From Acidobacteriota bacterium (GTDB lineage Bacteria; Acidobacteriota; Vicinamibacteria; Vicinamibacterales; UBA2999): a stretch of 6,673 nt of DNA. Under the pieces are notes generated by a model. It ran no database searches. It was not told the DNA's origin and worked only from the letters and a program-made list of their open reading frames with translations. Shown one piece after another: positions 1 through 5,646 of this stretch. The translations under genes were made by a program, and so were the position numbers. Numbering within the stretch: the stretch's first letter is position 1; every line of letters starts with the position of its first letter. The stretch covers positions 1 to 6,673 of the forward strand of contig CANIBQ010000162.1 of assembly GCA_947465645.1 (NCBI GenBank). The letters run 5' to 3'.

Positions 1-2
1 AG

Positions 3-107
3 GACCCCGCGTTCGAGCAATGGGAGAACGCCTGCTGGGAAGGCGTGAGCATCCGCGAGCTCACGAACCCGGCGCTGAAACCGTATCCGGGCGCCTTCCC
101 GAAGTAA
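3..107 (+). CDS. C-terminal end of an unidentified protein (5' partial)
   Basis: An open frame runs from the window edge to a TAA at 105-107 and encodes 34 residues ending in KPYPGAFPK. It stops 32 bases before the start of the next gene, which has its own strong ribosome binding site, so this looks like the true 3' end of an upstream gene on the same strand. The tail is rich in Trp, Glu and Pro (for example WENACWEG) and has no transmembrane segment. I do not recognise the family; what is visible is too short for a functional call. A longer frame starting at 20 and reading into the next gene is a different frame and is rejected. Confidence 0.6.
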   Translation, partial: DPAFEQWENACWEGVSIRELTNPALKPYPGAFPK

Positions 108-129
108 GATACGCCCGCGTTCACGTCTC

Positions 130-135
130 AGGAGG
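130..135 (+). promoter_or_regulatory. Shine-Dalgarno site AGGAGG of the MBL-fold gene
   Basis: A perfect AGGAGG lies four bases before the ATG at 140. It decides the start of the downstream gene in favour of this ATG over an in-frame ATG at 20, which would overlap the end of the preceding gene and precede the signal peptide by 40 residues. Confidence 0.85.
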
Positions 136-139
136 ACCG

Positions 140-1756
140 ATGGCCAGAAGACTGTATGTGCTGTGTGCCGTACTCGTAGCCAGCGTCATCGTGCTGCCCG
201 CGCAGCAACTGCCGCCGGGATACGTCGATCCAGGTCCGGTACTCGCCGCCGCGTCGAAGGCGATCAACGAGCAGAGTCTCCGGTGCGTGACGTTCTCCGG
301 TACCGGCTACAGCGGCGCCGTTGGCCAGACGTTCGAGAACGCGGTGAATATCGACTGGCGCCGCGCCGAGATGGCCAACTACACGCGCACGATCAACTGG
401 GAGACCGGCACCAGCAAGGAGACGTTCGATCGCAAGCCGGGCGAGAGCCCTGCCTCCTGGAAATATGGCCTCGGCTTCGTCGGCGGAATGCCGACGCAGA
501 AGAACGTGCGCCAGACCCACATCGTGAACGGCATGAACGCCTGGTATACCGACGGCGATACCGCGCCGGTGGCCGTTCCGCCCGAGATGGCGGAAATCTA
601 CCAGCTCGATATCTGGCTGACGCCGCACGGATTCCTGAAGGCCGCGCGGAAGCCGGGTGCGAATCCGGTCGCGCTCTGGCGCTGGGAGCAGCTCGAGAAG
701 GGGCGCGACGGGAACGTCGTGTCGCCGGAAAAGGTGCACGTCGTTGGCATCACCGTCCTGGGGAAGTACCGCGTGGACGCGACCATCAACAGCCAGAACA
801 TCATCACGCGCATCAAGACCACCGTGAACGAGAACACGCTCGGCGACTTCAACATCGAGCAGGAGTCGACCAACTTCATGCCGGCTGGCGAGTCGCGCTG
901 GCCGATCGCATGGCACTCGCACCAGGGCTGGGACGACAACTGGAAGTTCTACTCCGAGAGCACCGGCCACAACGCCTACGGCGGCAAGTTTCCGGACATC
1001 AAGGCCAACGTCTGTGAGGACCCTGTCCCGGTGCCGGACGCCGTACGCCAGACGCCGGCGCCAAATCCGGCGCAGGTGAACGTCGAGAAGATGGCGGAGG
1101 GTGTGTACCTGCTTGGCGGTGGACCGGCGAACAGCTACATGGTGGAGTTCCGCGATTTCGTGGCGGTGTTCGAAGCGCCGCTCGGCGAGGCGCGCAGCCT
1201 CGCGGTGATCGACACGATTGCGAAGCTGGCGCCCGGCAAGGCGATCCGGTGGCTCATCATGTCGCATCCGCATTTCGATCACATCGGCGGTATCCGCACC
1301 TACAACCACATCGGCGCCACGCTCGTGACGCACATGATCAACCTGCCGTTCATCAACCGCGACGTGCTGACGTACAAGGCGCGGACGGTGAAGCCGGACA
1401 TTCTCTCGCTCTGGCCGCCGACAGAAGTTGCCGAGGGCTACAACTACGAGGCGATCCAGGAGAACTTCGTCATCACCGATAACAGCCGGATCCTGCGCGT
1501 TTACTACGTCCAGCCGCTGAACCACGTATCGGGCATGTTGATGGCGTACCTGCCGGCGGAGCGGATCGCGTTCGAGGCCGATTTATTCGACACCCACGAA
1601 CCGCCCCGCGCCGCGCAGATACCGGCGATGCGCAGCCTGATGAACCAGGTGCAGCGGATGAAGCTCGATGTCGGCACCGTGGCGCCTATTCACGGTAAGC
1701 CGGTGCCCTGGAGTGCCTTCGTGGACGCCATGGGGACGGCCGCCAAGACGAATTAG
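140..1756 (+). CDS. Exported two-domain MBL-fold metallo-hydrolase
   Basis: This gene encodes 538 residues. Residues 1-22 look like a Sec signal peptide (basic start, then a hydrophobic run ending near LPAQ), so the protein is probably periplasmic or secreted. Residues about 25-300 form a Trp/Tyr-rich, probably beta-rich domain I cannot name. Residues about 315-530 are a metallo-beta-lactamase fold. The metal-binding set looks complete: HPHFDH at 376-381 (H376, H378, D380, H381), H462 in LNHVSG, D481 in FEADLF and H518 in PIHGKP. Such a set normally binds two zinc ions and hydrolyses an ester, lactone, amide or similar bond; the substrate cannot be read from sequence. The ATG at 140 is chosen because of the AGGAGG site and the signal peptide directly after it. 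The MBL call is firm. A true beta-lactamase role is not supported, and the family with this long N-terminal domain is of unknown function. Confidence 0.9.
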   Translation: MARRLYVLCAVLVASVIVLPAQQLPPGYVDPGPVLAAASKAINEQSLRCVTFSGTGYSGAVGQTFENAVNIDWRRAEMANYTRTINWETGTSKETFDRKPGESPASWKYGLGFVGGMPTQKNVRQTHIVNGMNAWYTDGDTAPVAVPPEMAEIYQLDIWLTPHGFLKAARKPGANPVALWRWEQLEKGRDGNVVSPEKVHVVGITVLGKYRVDATINSQNIITRIKTTVNENTLGDFNIEQESTNFMPAGESRWPIAWHSHQGWDDNWKFYSESTGHNAYGGKFPDIKANVCEDPVPVPDAVRQTPAPNPAQVNVEKMAEGVYLLGGGPANSYMVEFRDFVAVFEAPLGEARSLAVIDTIAKLAPGKAIRWLIMSHPHFDHIGGIRTYNHIGATLVTHMINLPFINRDVLTYKARTVKPDILSLWPPTEVAEGYNYEAIQENFVITDNSRILRVYYVQPLNHVSGMLMAYLPAERIAFEADLFDTHEPPRAAQIPAMRSLMNQVQRMKLDVGTVAPIHGKPVPWSAFVDAMGTAAKTN

Positions 1757-1804
1757 CCCGCCGGCCGGCTCCGAAGGTGGCTCAGGTGTTGCTCTTACCT
1801 GGGC

Positions 1805-2683
1805 GTGAACCTCAAAAGCCCGTGGTGTCTGCACGCCCTCCTGGCCACCTTCCTGACGGCGGGAATCGGCCTGCCGGAGGCATCGGCGGCGCAGCACACC
1901 CGCGTCGAGCAGGACGACCCGAGCGTCCATTACAGCGGCAACTGGTACCGCAACGACAACGCGTCGCATAGCGGGAGCCGGGCGGCCCTGACCAACACGG
2001 GCGGCGCGAGGGTCACTCTCAGTTTCATCGGGACCGGCATTACCTGGATAGGCGTGAAAGACGGCTGGTCGGGGCTCGCCACGCTGCACCTCGATGGCAA
2101 CCTGACGATTATCGACAGTTTCAGCAGGACCCCACTGCAGCAGCACGCGCTGTTCTCGGCGACCGGCCTGGTGCGCGGCCCGCATACGCTGTCGATCGAG
2201 ATCACGCACGAACGCGGCCCGGGCACGGAAGGCTCGTGGGTCTGGATCGACGCGTTCGACATTGAAAACGGCGAGGCGCTGCCTGGTGGCGTCGCCGCGC
2301 CCTTCGGGCGCGTCGAAGAAAACCACCCCGCGCTGGTGTTCTCAGGACGCTGGTACGCGAATGGGAACGCGGGGCACAGCGGCGGCCATGCCGTGCTCGC
2401 GATGGATGCCGGTTCCCGCGCGAACGTCGGGTTCGTCGGCACCGGCGTCAGCTGGGTGGCGAACCGCGATGAATGGTCCGGCGTGGCGCGGATCTACGTC
2501 GACGGACAGTTCAAGACCGAGATCGACACGTATCTCGCTCCGGGGAAAGCCGCGACGGTGCCGTACACCATCATCGGACTCTCAGAAGGCCAGCACATCC
2601 TCACCATCGAGGCGACCGGCATCCACAACCAGAGCGCGAAGGGGAGCTGGGTCTGGATCGACGGCTTCGATATCGTGCAGTAA
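1805..2683 (+). CDS. Exported protein with two tandem galactose-binding-like domains
   Basis: The product has 292 residues starting at a GTG. Residues 1-29 are a signal peptide (hydrophobic LLATFLTAGIGL, cleavage likely after EASAA). The mature protein is almost only two copies of one domain, residues about 33-154 and 169-292. Both copies contain RVE, GxWYxNxNxxHSG, FxGTGxxW, a D/E-W-SG motif, (H/Y)(L/V)DG, and end in GSWVWIDxFDI. This pattern resembles the beta-sandwich, CBM-like domains that bacterial secreted proteins use to bind glycans or the cell surface. No catalytic domain is attached, so it is more likely a binding or surface protein than an enzyme. The GTG lies 48 bases after the MBL gene and has no good Shine-Dalgarno site. 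I chose it because it is the only usual start codon in frame between the preceding stop and the signal peptide. It converges on the next gene, 9 bases away. Confidence 0.85.
   Translation: MNLKSPWCLHALLATFLTAGIGLPEASAAQHTRVEQDDPSVHYSGNWYRNDNASHSGSRAALTNTGGARVTLSFIGTGITWIGVKDGWSGLATLHLDGNLTIIDSFSRTPLQQHALFSATGLVRGPHTLSIEITHERGPGTEGSWVWIDAFDIENGEALPGGVAAPFGRVEENHPALVFSGRWYANGNAGHSGGHAVLAMDAGSRANVGFVGTGVSWVANRDEWSGVARIYVDGQFKTEIDTYLAPGKAATVPYTIIGLSEGQHILTIEATGIHNQSAKGSWVWIDGFDIVQ
1901..2680 (+). repeat. Tandem domain duplication inside the secreted beta-sandwich gene
   Basis: Two copies of a roughly 120-codon unit lie at about 1901-2266 and 2309-2680, separated by a short linker. The best-conserved stretch is the end of each copy, where the same 16 bases occur at 2237-2252 and 2648-2663 (encoding part of SWVWID). 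Elsewhere the copies have diverged clearly at both base and protein level, so the duplication is old and the repeat is unlikely to recombine often. Confidence 0.8.
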
Positions 2684-2692
2684 GCGCGCGGC

Positions 2693-3748
2693 TCAGCGAT
2701 GTCCGGCCGCTGCGGCGGGCTCCGGACAACGGGCGAGATTGATCGTGCCGCCGACCTGTGCGTCGAACTGTCCGTAGTACATCACGAGCGTGCCGTCGCT
2801 GAGGCGAATCGCGTCGGGGTCGTTGCCGAAGAAGACGTCGTAGGTTTCCGCCGCGAACGTGAGGCCGTCGGCCGACGTCGAGTGATACAAGCCTTCCGTT
2901 GCGGTCCCGCCCGGGCCCGCGAACTTTCCGTAATAGAGCGTGATCGATCCGTCCGCGTTCGCGAGCGCGAACGGATGTTCCGCCGACTCGGTCAGCGTGG
3001 GCGCTCCAGGACCAACCCTCACGCCCGCCTCCATCGTCCACCGCAGCTGGTCCGTCGACACGGCGCTCTTGATGTAGTGGCCGCCCGGCGGATCGCCGGG
3101 CCGCGGCAGGTCGCTGAAATACATCCGATACCGGCCGTCAGCCAGCCGGATTACCGTCGCGCCGCTGGCGGCGCCTGCGGTCGTGCCTGTGAACCCGGCG
3201 GCCTCCGCCGTGATCCGGAAGCCCTCTTCGACGGTGAAATTCAGACCGTTGGTGGAGACCGCCGATCGGATGCCGCCGCCGCTCGTGAAGTACAGCCGCC
3301 AGCCGCCAGCAGGGTTGACCACGACGCGCGGCATTCCGGATCCGTCCGGCAGCCTGCTGCCCGCCTCGGCGACGAATGCCGCCCCATCAGCCGCGACCGA
3401 GACGGCGCTGACGACGCCGCGGCCCTGGCCGAAGATGTACATGCGCACGCGGCCGTCCGGCAGCAGCGTCGCCGACGTATCCGCGAGCACCTGCCCCGCA
3501 GCGATGCCGAAATCGGTCGGCGCCAGCAGCGGACCGACGATCGTGCACGCGCCGGCGGCGCCGGACGGTGGACCTGACGGCGGACCCTGCGGTGGCCCCG
3601 TTGGTGGCCCCGACGGTGGCCCTGATGGCGGACCCGTCGGCGGACCTGTCGGCGGAGGCGGCATCTGCTGCGGCGCTGCCGATGCCAGCACCAATGCCGG
3701 CGCCAGCAGGAGCGCGATTACAATCGCCCCAAGGCGAGGTGAACTCAT
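2693..3748 (-). CDS. Exported beta-propeller protein with proline-rich GPPx spacer
   Basis: The product has 351 residues. Residues 1-24 are a signal peptide (AIVIALLLAPALVLASA). Residues 29-63 are a low-complexity spacer built from GPP plus T, S or Q. Residues about 68-341 contain repeated units of the type LxDGRxRMYF followed by xSAVSTxxLxFTxExG, typical of five-bladed propellers related to the GH43/GH32/sialidase folds. I see no clear catalytic acid set, so an enzyme call is not justified; a glycan-binding or degraded glycosidase-like role is possible. The only two cysteines after the signal peptide, C68 and C341, bracket the propeller and could close the ring by a disulphide. The ATG at 3748 is chosen because it begins the signal peptide; the frame continues upstream into the antisense of the cupin gene and is rejected there. 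The gene is divergent to, and directly abuts, the cupin gene. Confidence 0.85.
   Translation of the reverse strand: MSSPRLGAIVIALLLAPALVLASAAPQQMPPPPTGPPTGPPSGPPSGPPTGPPQGPPSGPPSGAAGACTIVGPLLAPTDFGIAAGQVLADTSATLLPDGRVRMYIFGQGRGVVSAVSVAADGAAFVAEAGSRLPDGSGMPRVVVNPAGGWRLYFTSGGGIRSAVSTNGLNFTVEEGFRITAEAAGFTGTTAGAASGATVIRLADGRYRMYFSDLPRPGDPPGGHYIKSAVSTDQLRWTMEAGVRVGPGAPTLTESAEHPFALANADGSITLYYGKFAGPGGTATEGLYHSTSADGLTFAAETYDVFFGNDPDAIRLSDGTLVMYYGQFDAQVGGTINLARCPEPAAAAGHR
3567..3650 (-). repeat. Seven 12-bp tandem repeats encoding GPPx
   Basis: Seven consecutive 12-base units of the form GGYGGMCCYGWY (read on the plus strand) lie at 3567-3650. On the minus strand they encode a four-residue period of Gly-Pro-Pro plus Ser, Thr or Gln. 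An eighth, degenerate unit follows at 3651-3662. Third codon positions differ between units, so the array is kept by protein-level constraint or is old. The period of four rules out a collagen triple helix, which needs a period of three. It most likely forms an extended, flexible spacer between the signal peptide and the propeller. Confidence 0.85.
3719..3724 (+). promoter_or_regulatory. Possible -10 box (TACAAT) for the cupin gene
   Basis: TACAAT matches TATAAT at five of six positions and stands in an AT-rich island of an otherwise GC-rich region, 24 bases before the cupin ATG. It lies inside the signal-peptide codons of the divergent propeller gene. No matching -35 box is visible at the usual distance, so this is a weak candidate only. 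Confidence 0.25.
3736..3741 (+). promoter_or_regulatory. Shine-Dalgarno site GAGGTG of the cupin gene
   Basis: GAGGTG lies seven bases before the ATG at 3749, a normal spacing. It is entirely inside the first codons of the divergent propeller gene, which follows from the zero-base gap between the two starts. It supports 3749 as the cupin start. Confidence 0.65.
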
Positions 3749-4402
3749 ATGTGTGACCTGTCCCACGATTACACCACTGATTTCGGCTTTATCGTCGACG
3801 TTCCGCAGATCCGCGACCTCGTGGCCGAAACGGCGCGCGTGACCAGGGAAATTCCGCGCAACTCCGCCCGTGTGGAGGCGCTTCGTCCGGCGTTCGCGAA
3901 GCTGCTGGCATCCGATGGCTGGCTCCCCGACGAGTTCGCGCAACCCGATCACACGAGCGGCATGGGAGGGGGCATCGGTCAGTACGCGCTGTACCGCGCC
4001 GAAGACGGATCGCTGTCGCTGTTCTCGCTGGTTGTCCCGGCCGGCGCATCGACGCCGGTGCACGACCACCTCGCGTGGGGAATCGTGGGCGTGTATCGAG
4101 GCGTGCAGCTTGACACCACGTACGCGCGCACCGACGACGGCCATGATGACGCGCGCGCGTCGCTGGAAGTCGCGTCGCAGCAGACCGTGCAGGCGGGCAG
4201 CTTCTACACGCTGCTGCCGCCCGACGGCGACATCCACTACGTGAAGACCGTCTCCGACATGCCCTCCGTGTCGATTCATCTACTCGCCAATGACACGGCC
4301 TGTATCTGGCGTCACAAATACGATCCCGACGCCGGAACGGTGACCGCGTTCCGATCCGGCTATTCGAACGTCAGATGTCCGGAAGATGCGAAGGGTACGT
4401 AG
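3749..4402 (+). CDS. Cupin protein of the cysteine-dioxygenase-like / COG5553 group
   Basis: The product has 217 residues, with no signal peptide, so it is probably cytoplasmic. It follows the layout of the double-stranded beta-helix 'predicted metal-dependent enzyme' group related to cysteine dioxygenase. Cupin motif 1 is G99-ASTPV-H105-D-H107 ending at G118, with Gly at the usual Glu position, as in many bacterial thiol dioxygenases. Motif 2 is G150 to P157-x-x-G160-x-x-H163. H105, H107 and H163 would hold one Fe(II). S175 and H177 match the Ser-His part of the thiol-dioxygenase triad, but the Tyr position is Leu (L179). The position matching the substrate-binding Arg of mammalian CDO also appears not to be Arg, so the thiol substrate is uncertain. 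The C-terminal FRSGYSN motif is typical of the group as I know it. The ATG at 3749 has a good GAGGTG site and directly abuts the divergent propeller start. Confidence 0.85.
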   Translation: MCDLSHDYTTDFGFIVDVPQIRDLVAETARVTREIPRNSARVEALRPAFAKLLASDGWLPDEFAQPDHTSGMGGGIGQYALYRAEDGSLSLFSLVVPAGASTPVHDHLAWGIVGVYRGVQLDTTYARTDDGHDDARASLEVASQQTVQAGSFYTLLPPDGDIHYVKTVSDMPSVSIHLLANDTACIWRHKYDPDAGTVTAFRSGYSNVRCPEDAKGT

Positions 4403-4426
4403 GGCGGCTCCGCTCCGAGTCGCTGG

Positions 4427-4600
4427 TTAATCGCGGCGCGGACCCGCCGCGATGTAAGGGCCCGGCGGTTGCCCCTCCGGCCTCGGATCGCGAATCGGGA
4501 CGGGGGGCGGCTCGGTTGGCGGCGTGTCAGGAACGTCCCGCGGCTCGGGATCGTCTTTTCTCGTGGGGCGGTCCTTGTCCGGCTGATCGTCAGGTGACAT
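4427..4600 (-). CDS. Small proline/aspartate-rich protein of unknown function
   Basis: The product has 57 residues, 18 of them Pro, with ten Asp and many Arg. It has no hydrophobic segment and no Cys, so it is probably a soluble, disordered protein. The N-terminal half is highly charged; the second half carries PPTEPPPVPIRDPRPEG and then GPYIA, a layout I associate with small hypothetical proteins of GC-rich bacteria. A GGGGAG ribosome binding site sits three bases before the ATG at 4600. The same frame is open far upstream to 5185 but becomes antisense to the ligase remnant and an off-frame shadow of the 309-residue gene, so the short start is preferred. It converges on the cupin gene with 24 bases between the stops. 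Function unknown. Confidence 0.6.
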   Translation of the reverse strand: MSPDDQPDKDRPTRKDDPEPRDVPDTPPTEPPPVPIRDPRPEGQPPGPYIAAGPRRD

Positions 4601-4618
4601 GCTCCCCGGCGGTGCAAC

Positions 4619-4717
4619 TTCAACTCCATCGTGCAGGCGCTTCCCGAAGGTGACGCGTGGTTCTACGAGGTCAAGCTCGACGGGTATCGCGCGCTGATCA
4701 TCAAGGATGATGAAGGT
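4619..4717 (+). pseudogene. Remnant of an ATP-dependent (LigD-type) DNA ligase
   Basis: About 30 codons read ALPEGDAWFYEVKLDGYRAL and then IIKDDEG. This is the start of the nucleotidyltransferase domain of LigD-type ATP-dependent DNA ligases, where the Lys of the KxDG motif (here aag at 4673-4675, in EVKLDGYR) becomes covalently linked to AMP. Intact ligases have several hundred residues after this motif. Here the ligase-like sequence ends near 4717, and the frame runs on as the antisense of the neighbouring gene until a stop at 4942. The frame is open upstream to 4598 but without recognisable ligase sequence. The fragment cannot be a working ligase, so I call it a remnant. It lies in the 116-base gap between two minus-strand genes. 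Confidence 0.7.
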
Positions 4718-5646
4718 CAGGCCGCTTCGGCGGGCATCAGCTCGGGGTGGCTTCGCCACCATCGAAGCATGTCGCGCCTGGGCCACAGCACAAGGCCGAT
4801 CGTCGGCGTGAACGATCCGCTGCGATACGACTGCGTGCGCGTCGTGCTGCGCTCGAGCACGCCGCAGTCGGGGGCCGCCGGTCCGACGGTCGTCACGAAC
4901 CCCCCTCCCGCCACGATCGGCGCATTCACCGCTGCCAGGTGAGGTGAGACTCGATGCGTGTCTGGCGAGCGAAGCCATGACGCGGCGGCGAATCCACGCA
5001 ATTCCGCCCACCGGTCCAGCGTTTCGGCCATGGCCGCCAGAGAGGCGCTGATGGCGGGTTCGGTGAGGTGCGGAGATGCCCGCCGCGGGTTGATATGCGG
5101 AAACATCACCGGCTTGATCCCGCCCATGCGCGCCACGGCATGCGTGAATCCGAGCAGGTCGCGCGGCGGCACCCTGGCGAGCCACGTGCGACTGACGCCG
5201 CAGATATCCCAGTGAAACAGTCCCGCGCTGAAGCGGCGCCCCGTCGCCATCTTCGCGAACTCGCGAAAACGGATACCTGACACGGCCAGCATGCGGCGGG
5301 TGGCGTCGTCATCCTCGAGGAGCGAGGCAAGCTCGCCGCAGGTCAGCCGGCAGCAGGCGCCGCCCAACCGCGCGAAGCCTGGAGTGTCGAGCAGCTGCGC
5401 GGCCTGGTGAACCAGCAGCCATCGCTCGATGCTGCCGTCTTCCGGTGCGCCTCCAGCGCGACGACGAGCCTCTTCGATCGCCGGGACGATGCCGGCGGAC
5501 GACTCGGGATCCTCCGTCACCGTGGTGAGCCGTGAGGCGAGCCACTCCGGGCTCGACGTGCCCGACTCGATGAGTCTGCGCGCCGCGGACGCCGGCGCTG
5601 AATCGAGCCACGCCGCAAGCCGGCTCCGCGTCTCCTCAAGCCGCAT
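4717..5646 (-). CDS. Uncharacterised protein coupled to polysaccharide deacetylase
   Basis: The product has 309 residues, with no signal peptide or transmembrane helix visible. The N-terminal third (1-115) is Ala/Arg/Glu-rich and helical-looking. From about 118 to 300 the protein carries distinctive Trp/His/Pro motifs: FHWDICGVSRTW at 144-155, IKPVMFPHINPRR at 177-189, ASWLRSPDTHRVSPHL at 222-237, and YRSGSFTPTIGLVLWPR at 274-290. Such spaced motifs suggest a conserved enzyme or binding domain. I recall similar unnamed proteins next to sugar-polymer genes but cannot name a family. The ATG at 5646 lies inside the last codons of the deacetylase (11-base overlap) and has no Shine-Dalgarno site, which fits translational coupling. 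Context suggests a role with the deacetylase in polysaccharide synthesis or modification; this is inference. Confidence 0.8.
   Translation of the reverse strand: MRLEETRSRLAAWLDSAPASAARRLIESGTSSPEWLASRLTTVTEDPESSAGIVPAIEEARRRAGGAPEDGSIERWLLVHQAAQLLDTPGFARLGGACCRLTCGELASLLEDDDATRRMLAVSGIRFREFAKMATGRRFSAGLFHWDICGVSRTWLARVPPRDLLGFTHAVARMGGIKPVMFPHINPRRASPHLTEPAISASLAAMAETLDRWAELRGFAAASWLRSPDTHRVSPHLAAVNAPIVAGGGFVTTVGPAAPDCGVLERSTTRTQSYRSGSFTPTIGLVLWPRRDMLRWWRSHPELMPAEAA

Noticed and set aside
128..1525. Long minus-strand open frame opposite the MBL gene
   Set aside because: Arg/Val/His-rich, low-complexity product with no motif. It is the usual antisense shadow of a GC-rich gene whose plus-strand frame has a full MBL motif set.
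1783..1801. Small inverted repeat CAGGT/ACCTG before the GTG start as a regulatory element
   Set aside because: A five-pair stem with a nine-base loop is expected by chance; nothing else supports regulation there.
2701..2727. Hairpin (GTCCGG/CCGGAC) as a terminator after the tandem-domain gene
   Set aside because: Only six outer pairs, a long loop, no T-run, and it lies inside the coding end of the propeller gene.
3567..3650. Collagen-like repeat
   Set aside because: The period is four residues (GPPx), not three, so it cannot form a collagen triple helix.
3567..3662. G-quadruplex in the GG-rich plus strand of the GPPx array
   Set aside because: Runs are only two G long and are explained by the Pro-Pro codons on the other strand.
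3749..4279. Upstream extension of the minus-strand propeller frame to 4279
   Set aside because: It would place about 177 residues before a clear signal peptide and is antisense to the cupin gene, which has conserved motifs.
4430..4453. Hairpin (8-bp stem ATCGCGGC/GCCGCGAT) as a terminator between convergent genes
   Set aside because: The stem is perfect, but neither strand has a T-run after it and it lies inside the last codons of the 57-residue gene. It may be chance in GC-rich DNA.
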